Part shown: positions 9,601-13,501 of the stretch, piece after piece
How positions within the stretch are numbered: the first letter of the stretch is position 1
Layout: each line of letters begins with the position of its first letter
Origin: Methylophaga sp.
GTDB lineage: Bacteria; Pseudomonadota; Gammaproteobacteria; Nitrosococcales; Methylophagaceae
DNA: 13,501 nucleotides
Assembly: GCF_030651745.1 (NCBI RefSeq)
Contig: NZ_JAUSCC010000130.1
Location: 1 to 13,501, forward strand
Direction: 5' to 3'
The notes under the pieces: generated by a model
The model's input: the letters and a program-made list of their open reading frames with translations, nothing else
The model's database searches: none
Told to the model about the DNA's origin: nothing
Program-made: the position numbers and the translations under genes

Positions 9601-12144
9601 AGGTTTTACGCCAGCAATGTTGGCGCAGCCTTTAAGAGAATGCGCTGCACTGAGCATGGTTTTATTGATGACTTTACCGGCTTGCAAAATAGCCGTTTCG
9701 GCAAACAGGGTTTGCAGATGTTGTTCAGCTTCCAGATAGAAAATATCCTGTAAGGCTTGGTCTTCATCCTCCTCATCAGCAACAACAACTGTTTCTGCGG
9801 GAATTTCCAGTACGTTGTCTTGCTCATTCAGCTGTCTGGCTAAGATGGTTAGCGCTTCGGCTGATTGAGTAAAGTCAGATTGTGCTTGGGTAAATAGCTG
9901 TAAACAGTCTTTTATTTCCGGTACTGCTTCCATGGCCAAGGCCATGATTTCATCCGAAACCGGTAACTCGCCATCCAACAGCTGATTCAATAAATGTTCG
10001 ATAGCTTGTGCCATGTTGGCAATAGTTTCCGCCCCAGCCATCCGGCCACTACCTTTGAGCGTGTGAAAATGGCGTCGGATGGTGCTTAAGTCACCTGCTT
10101 CAGGTATCTCACACCACACTGGCAATAACTGCTGCAATTCATTTAGAACCTCATTGGCTTCTTCAACAAACACTTCAGCGACTTCGCTGTTGATATGCGG
10201 AGCAAATCGCCAGCCACTGGCAGATTCATTTTCAGTATTTTGCTGAAGTTCAAGGGGGGCGACTTTTTCTGACGATGGCTCTTCGAAATCAATGAAGTCC
10301 AAGGATTCATCTGTTGTATCCGTTTCGGCTTGGTTGAGCTCAATCGGCGATGGAATAAAATCCATCAAAGGCAAAGCTTCGGTTTCTGTTTCGTCCTCAG
10401 CAAAATCCTCTGCAACAGATAAATCAAAGTCCACTAATTCAAGGGCTTCAGATGAAGCTTCATCATCGCTGACTTCTGCTGTGACGGATGTTTCCAGCGG
10501 TACAGCTGTATGGTGTTCTGGCGCTAAAATTTGCGGCGGGCTTTGACCAAAATGCTGCATTCTGTACAGGGCTGATTGCAGACTGTTTTCATCGCCTTGA
10601 CCGGTGCGATGCAGATTTTCCAGATAAATTTCTGCCGAGGTTAATATCTCGGCCAGATCCTGCTGAGATTGTTCGGAAGATAATAATGACGCGTCATCAA
10701 CAAATTTATTCGCCAGAAAAGTAAACAGTTCAGCGGCATTATTAATGTTCAGAATATCCAGACTACCGGCCAGCATTTTTAAACTGTTGGTAAAGTTTTC
10801 CTGTGCAGCATTGGTTGCTTCTGCTGGTTGATTGGATTGCAGGATCAGTAATTCTTTAATACTGGCTAATTCGTTAAGGCATTCGCTTAATACGGTTTTC
10901 TGTAACTGCCGGTGAATGGCATCAGAAGCATCAGTCTGTCTGAGTCGTGCTTCGATTTGCAGCAGATCATCTGCCAGCAGAGCCAGTTGGTCATGGTAAG
11001 CCTTGTCTGTGGTCAGACATTTTTGCAGCGCGGTATGTTGGCTATGTAAGAGATCACTTTGTTGTTGGTGTTGAAGCAGAGAAAGCGTATCCGCCATGCT
11101 CAGAAGTTGCACACTGATATCGTTGACCGCCTCATCCGCCTGATCTTCTGCGGTATCAAACTGGCTAATCCGTTCTTTTAATTCTTCAAGCTGTTCTAGT
11201 AACGCATTTTGAGCTTCTTGCAACGCTGAATCACTATGACCAATAAGTTGTGAGGCCTGATCATAAAATGTCAGCCCAAAGCTTTGTTTCACTCCAGTGA
11301 CTAAGGGCCCGTAACTGGTTGAACGAGCCACGACTAACAACAGCTGTTTTAATAAAACTTCGGGATAACCAGCGAGTAGTGAATTTTCATCACCCTCACA
11401 AACCAGTCTGATGGGGGAGGCCATTTTGCCGATAAGCTGTTTGGCGATGGCATCATCACGGATACCTCGATGGACCAATCCTTCCAATAAAGCTTCTGCC
11501 ACCCACCAGAACAAAGTGGTTTTTTGTTGTATGCATTGCAGACGCAAGTGACGCAAAATACCGCGCATTTTGCGCAGGCTTTTATCATCCTGCTCACGCA
11601 TCCACGTCAGCAGCAGGTGTTGAAAGACATGGGTTATTTTATGTCTTTCCAATTCCAATGGCGGGGCTGTCTGAGCGGGGTTAGGTGCAATTCCTTCGGG
11701 AAGTTCAACAGTCAGATCCGGTTGGAATATATCAGTTTCTGCAATCGCCGGTTTGTCGCGCAACGCTCTTAATTCATTAATTGAACCCAGCACGCACAAA
11801 GCATTATCTGGAAACTTCTCATTCAACTTATGCAAATAGGTTGGCAGCAGGATAAGACTGCGGGTCAAGGTTTCCAGTGCAGAGTTCTGTTTATCTTCAG
11901 GAAACGAACGCATGTAGCCGGCAATGGATTGCATTTCAGCGGCAAGCATCTGCGCGCCATCCAGATTGAGCATTTCCAGCGTACCGTTGACCTGATACAG
12001 GTGCTCAACACAGCGGCTCAGTGTTTCAGATTGTTGCGGATCTTCGATATAGGTCTGAACCGATTGTAATGCTGCAGCGAGTGACTTCTGCAATTCATCC
12101 TGCAGCCATGTCAGGGCATTGTAGTTGCCTCTGGATTGGGTCAT
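6655..12144 (-). CDS. chpA: ChpA-type hybrid chemotaxis histidine kinase (type IV pilus control)
   Basis: A 1829-residue CheA-like kinase of the Pil-Chp pathway, which controls twitching and pilus-dependent responses. Domain order: an N-terminal ChpA/FimL-like region (1-535), an acidic linker (540-645), then Hpt domains with phospho-histidines at H694, H835 and H1094 (FHTLKG, AHSLKG, LHTLKG). Another Hpt-like unit has N966 at the histidine position. The kinase core has a dimerisation region (about 1220-1370), N box ILRNAIAHG (N1410), ADDGQG (1449-1454) and GRGVGMD (1501-1507). A CheW-like domain (about 1535-1675) and a C-terminal receiver (1703-1820) follow; the receiver has D1709-D1710, phospho-acceptor D1753 and K1805. 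Two N-terminal units resemble Hpt but have Y50 and K456 at the acceptor position. Pseudomonas ChpA is longer, near 2470 residues, so this form has fewer units. The ATG follows GGAG (12156-12153) with an 8-nt spacer, 28 bp behind pilJ. Confidence 0.95.
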   Translation of the reverse strand: MTQSRGNYNALTWLQDELQKSLAAALQSVQTYIEDPQQSETLSRCVEHLYQVNGTLEMLNLDGAQMLAAEMQSIAGYMRSFPEDKQNSALETLTRSLILLPTYLHKLNEKFPDNALCVLGSINELRALRDKPAIAETDIFQPDLTVELPEGIAPNPAQTAPPLELERHKITHVFQHLLLTWMREQDDKSLRKMRGILRHLRLQCIQQKTTLFWWVAEALLEGLVHRGIRDDAIAKQLIGKMASPIRLVCEGDENSLLAGYPEVLLKQLLLVVARSTSYGPLVTGVKQSFGLTFYDQASQLIGHSDSALQEAQNALLEQLEELKERISQFDTAEDQADEAVNDISVQLLSMADTLSLLQHQQQSDLLHSQHTALQKCLTTDKAYHDQLALLADDLLQIEARLRQTDASDAIHRQLQKTVLSECLNELASIKELLILQSNQPAEATNAAQENFTNSLKMLAGSLDILNINNAAELFTFLANKFVDDASLLSSEQSQQDLAEILTSAEIYLENLHRTGQGDENSLQSALYRMQHFGQSPPQILAPEHHTAVPLETSVTAEVSDDEASSEALELVDFDLSVAEDFAEDETETEALPLMDFIPSPIELNQAETDTTDESLDFIDFEEPSSEKVAPLELQQNTENESASGWRFAPHINSEVAEVFVEEANEVLNELQQLLPVWCEIPEAGDLSTIRRHFHTLKGSGRMAGAETIANMAQAIEHLLNQLLDGELPVSDEIMALAMEAVPEIKDCLQLFTQAQSDFTQSAEALTILARQLNEQDNVLEIPAETVVVADEEDEDQALQDIFYLEAEQHLQTLFAETAILQAGKVINKTMLSAAHSLKGCANIAGVKPVAIIATQLDQTFRNLYHQQQSFTDESISDLNDIIIELSQLLQAVKTSSDEPDIRLLDRRIFELCPQKADHSHSAPLDPEQLVSFLEETDGLLNDYSQQLEQWQQTDDEAPLSLRQTLNTLAENAENASLQQLAALYQLMQRLIMHPQSRSNNLKLLLDEALEIVNDQIEALIQHKVPADFTAFREQIRSTLTALDTVSTVDVDPEILEAFTEEAAELLISTDRAIKQWQSEPDSPAGSMQLQRDLHTLKGGARLTATTAMADLTHQTETLVLSVTDRAEKPDESFFNLLQRCQDRLTEMQEQLANRAHIPAAIDLLQDIQQYSGYVPADIDNMDTLAESPAYIEHSMPELQSLTDVSPVKTKASSQSSEKIRVRADLLDYLSNFAGEVSITRDQVTQQHGVMHLQLEEMEETVARLHEQLRKLEIETETQILFRYEDTVQDTNAEFDPLELDRFSTIQQLSRSLTETVNDLNNISRSMGNLMRETDILLLQQSRLNTDLQQGLMHTRLLPFNSIVPRLERIVRQTNSELDKQSQLLVSGADLELDRTILDRLVAPIEHILRNAIAHGLETAEERAQQGKEPTGQLQITMQREGSEVLITIADDGQGLNIEKIKQRAIAQNLIDPHNIPNEQSLIQLILTSGFSTADKISQLAGRGVGMDVVSNEIRALKGRLSISSQPGKGTQFHLRLPLTLSVMQALLISVNQQQFAVPLSAVNAGERISLQHIRELMAQEKPNYTFHGEHYDFVPLSNLLGQPLNLLDNLRQQMPLLLFRSGDIKIALAVDSIDSNREIVIKSVGAQLGQIDAINGATILGDGRVVFILDIPSLIDSYQTPTGTTNLQQASESYQQIAADRKPMAMIVDDSITMRKATGSLLTRLGFDVVTAKDGVEALAQLYEQTPDIVLLDVEMPRMDGFEFASIIRNDVQFKHLPIVMITSRTGEKHRQRAMTIGVNAYLGKPYQDDELIISMKQQLGNRYPAEQR

Positions 12145-12172
12145 ATGCGCTTCTCCGCCGGCTCAGGCTGTA

Positions 12173-13435
12173 TTAAGGTAATTTGAAACCAGAGACTGAC
12201 TTACGCAGTTCGTTTGTCAGTTCCAGCAGTCTACCGATCGCCGCCGCGCTTTCATTGGTGCCGGTTGAAGTCTGCATGGTAATTTCCTGAATTACACTCA
12301 TGTTTTCGGATGTACTAATCGCCGCTGTAGCCTGTTGTTTCGCATTGCTGGAAATATTGTTGATCAATTCTGCTAACTGTTGGGATACCGTTTCAATCTG
12401 TTCCAAAGAAGCACCGGCATCTTGTGATAAGCGAGCTCCGGAAACTACCTCAGCCGTACTTTGTTCCATGGAGCTGATCGCTTCACTGGTATCACTTTGG
12501 ATGGTACGTACCAAGGCATCGATTTGTCGGGTGGCACTGCCTGAACGTTCCGCCAGTCGTTGAACCTCGTCAGCAACCACCGCAAAACCTCGACCGGCTT
12601 CACCTGCCATGGCAGCCTGAATGGCGGCATTCAAAGACAAAATATTGGTTTGTTCGGCGATGTCGTTAATCAGTTCAACGATTTCACCGATTTGCTGAGA
12701 GCTTTCACCCAGACGCTTCATCCGTTTGGAGGTTTCCTGGATTTGCTCGCGGATTGTATCCATACCGTGGATAGCTTTTTTCACCGCACCGTTACCTTGT
12801 ACAGCAAGACTTACCGATTGTTTCGCAACCTCAGAAGATTGGCTGGCATTTTCAGAAACCAGTTCGATAGAGGCGGCCATTTGGGTAATGGCCGAGCTGA
12901 CTTCAGAAATCTGTTGCGCCTGGTGCTCACTGGCATCGGTTAAATGTAAAGCAGTCGCCTGGGTTTCCTGTGCTGCAGAAGCAACCTGCAATGTGGTGGA
13001 GTTGATCTGGGCTACCAGACTGCGTAAAGCATCGATGGTGTAGTTGACCGAGTCGGCAATGGCGCCGGTAATATCTTCGGTCACGGTCGCCGTAACTGTC
13101 AGGTCACCATCCGCCAGATCACCCATTTCATCGAGTAATCGTAAAATCGCATCCTGGTTATGGCGGTTTTGCAGTTCCATTTCGTCCATGGATTGTTTGA
13201 TTTTGCTGAGCGGCTGATAAGCTACTATCAAAGCAAATAACACCGCTAAAATGACGCTCAGTCCACTGATACCGGCAGTAACCAATGGGTCTGGATAAAT
13301 CAAAGCAGATTGCCCGGTAACAAGTAACCAGATCCCTGCCAGCGCCAAGCCAGTGAAAAGAATAATCAAGATGAGGTAAAACAGATTTTTGCCGCTGAGC
13401 AGCGAAGAAAAAAACAGTTTACTGGTGGCGTTCAT
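12173..13435 (-). CDS. pilJ: PilJ-type methyl-accepting receptor with almost no periplasmic domain
   Basis: A 420-residue chemoreceptor of the Pil-Chp pathway. Two membrane helices (about 18-40 and 54-73) are joined by only about 13 residues. A PilJ-like HAMP region ([19 protein letters not shown], 100-118) and a long coiled-coil signalling domain follow. The hairpin tip, [20 protein letters not shown] to [13 protein letters not shown] (259-298), is the kinase-contact site and strongly PilJ-like. Pseudomonas PilJ has about 680 residues with a large periplasmic sensor, which is missing here. An in-frame stop lies 27 bp upstream of the ATG, so the N-terminus is not hidden upstream. AGGA (13447-13444) precedes the ATG with an 8-nt spacer. 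It has no NWETF-type tail for CheR docking, and no methyltransferase gene follows. It lies 28 bp upstream of chpA, supporting co-transcription. Confidence 0.85.
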   Translation of the reverse strand: MNATSKLFFSSLLSGKNLFYLILIILFTGLALAGIWLLVTGQSALIYPDPLVTAGISGLSVILAVLFALIVAYQPLSKIKQSMDEMELQNRHNQDAILRLLDEMGDLADGDLTVTATVTEDITGAIADSVNYTIDALRSLVAQINSTTLQVASAAQETQATALHLTDASEHQAQQISEVSSAITQMAASIELVSENASQSSEVAKQSVSLAVQGNGAVKKAIHGMDTIREQIQETSKRMKRLGESSQQIGEIVELINDIAEQTNILSLNAAIQAAMAGEAGRGFAVVADEVQRLAERSGSATRQIDALVRTIQSDTSEAISSMEQSTAEVVSGARLSQDAGASLEQIETVSQQLAELINNISSNAKQQATAAISTSENMSVIQEITMQTSTGTNESAAAIGRLLELTNELRKSVSGFKLP

Positions 13436-13459
13436 AGGGCGAGTCCTGAAATAAAATCG

Positions 13460-13501
13460 TTAAGCGGCTGCATTCAAAAATCTGGGATCTTCAGCTAATT
13501 T
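13460..13501 (-). CDS. C-terminal end of the upstream gene, probably pilI (partial)
   Basis: From the right edge an open frame reads KLAEDPRFLNAAA and then TAA at 13462-13460, 24 bp before the pilJ start. It is on the same strand with tight spacing. In Pil-Chp clusters the gene before pilJ is pilI, which encodes a CheW-like adaptor, and a short tail after the last CheW strand would fit. Only 13 residues are visible, so the identity comes from gene order rather than from the sequence itself. Confidence 0.5.
   Translation of the reverse strand, partial: KLAEDPRFLNAAA

Noticed and set aside
10292..10546. Serine-rich plus-strand frame opposite the acidic linker of chpA
   Set aside because: The Ser/Lys-rich composition is simply the reverse reading of the acidic linker codons, not a separate gene.
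1..13501. CRISPR arrays, tRNA or rRNA genes, insertion sequences and phage genes
   Set aside because: The window is almost fully covered by intact, conserved minus-strand genes, and the few spacers show no repeat arrays, RNA gene folds or transposase fragments.

Overview
The window is a gene-dense, single-strand segment of a proteobacterial chromosome. Every gene I can support reads right to left on the minus strand, and nearly all of the sequence is coding. The gene set points to a methylotrophic gammaproteobacterium with moderate GC content. It has Mch and two companion genes of the tetrahydromethanopterin (H4MPT) C1 pathway, a Pil-Chp (type IV pilus) chemosensory cluster, a Slt70-type lytic transglycosylase and an E. 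coli-like bifunctional Cca. A Methylophaga-like organism would fit, but that is inference from gene content, not a database match.

In transcription order the layout is as follows. (1) 13501-6152 is a chemosensory block: the last 13 codons of an upstream gene (probably pilI), a pilJ-type receptor, a 1829-residue ChpA hybrid kinase and a ChpC-like CheW-domain adaptor. (2) 6142-2966 is a housekeeping pair, slt then cca. They follow chpC with 9-bp gaps, so they probably lie in the same transcript. (3) 2965-2889 is the only sizeable gap between complete genes (77 bp). It holds a plausible sigma70-type promoter. (4) 2888-101 is a C1 cofactor block: mch, an RimK-like ATP-grasp ligase and a CitG/MdcB-family protein, tightly packed or overlapping. 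(5) 100-1 is a short spacer with an 8-bp hairpin whose 3' arm contains a good ribosome binding site, followed by the first codons of another gene cut off by the window edge.

Functionally, the first block should couple surface or pilus signals to type IV pilus motors: PilJ-type receptor, adaptors, then ChpA autophosphorylation and phosphotransfer. The last block serves oxidation of formaldehyde-level C1 units on a methanopterin-type carrier. Mch is the enzyme, and the two companions probably help make the C1 cofactor(s).

Most of the window is ordinary. The points worth a second look are the receptor with almost no periplasmic domain; the repeated Hpt units of ChpA, including one that has lost its histidine but kept the spacing; an evenly spaced short motif in ChpA's acidic linker; the absence of pilK and chpB genes from the cluster; the CitG-like protein next to Mch; and the hairpin over the ribosome binding site at the left edge.
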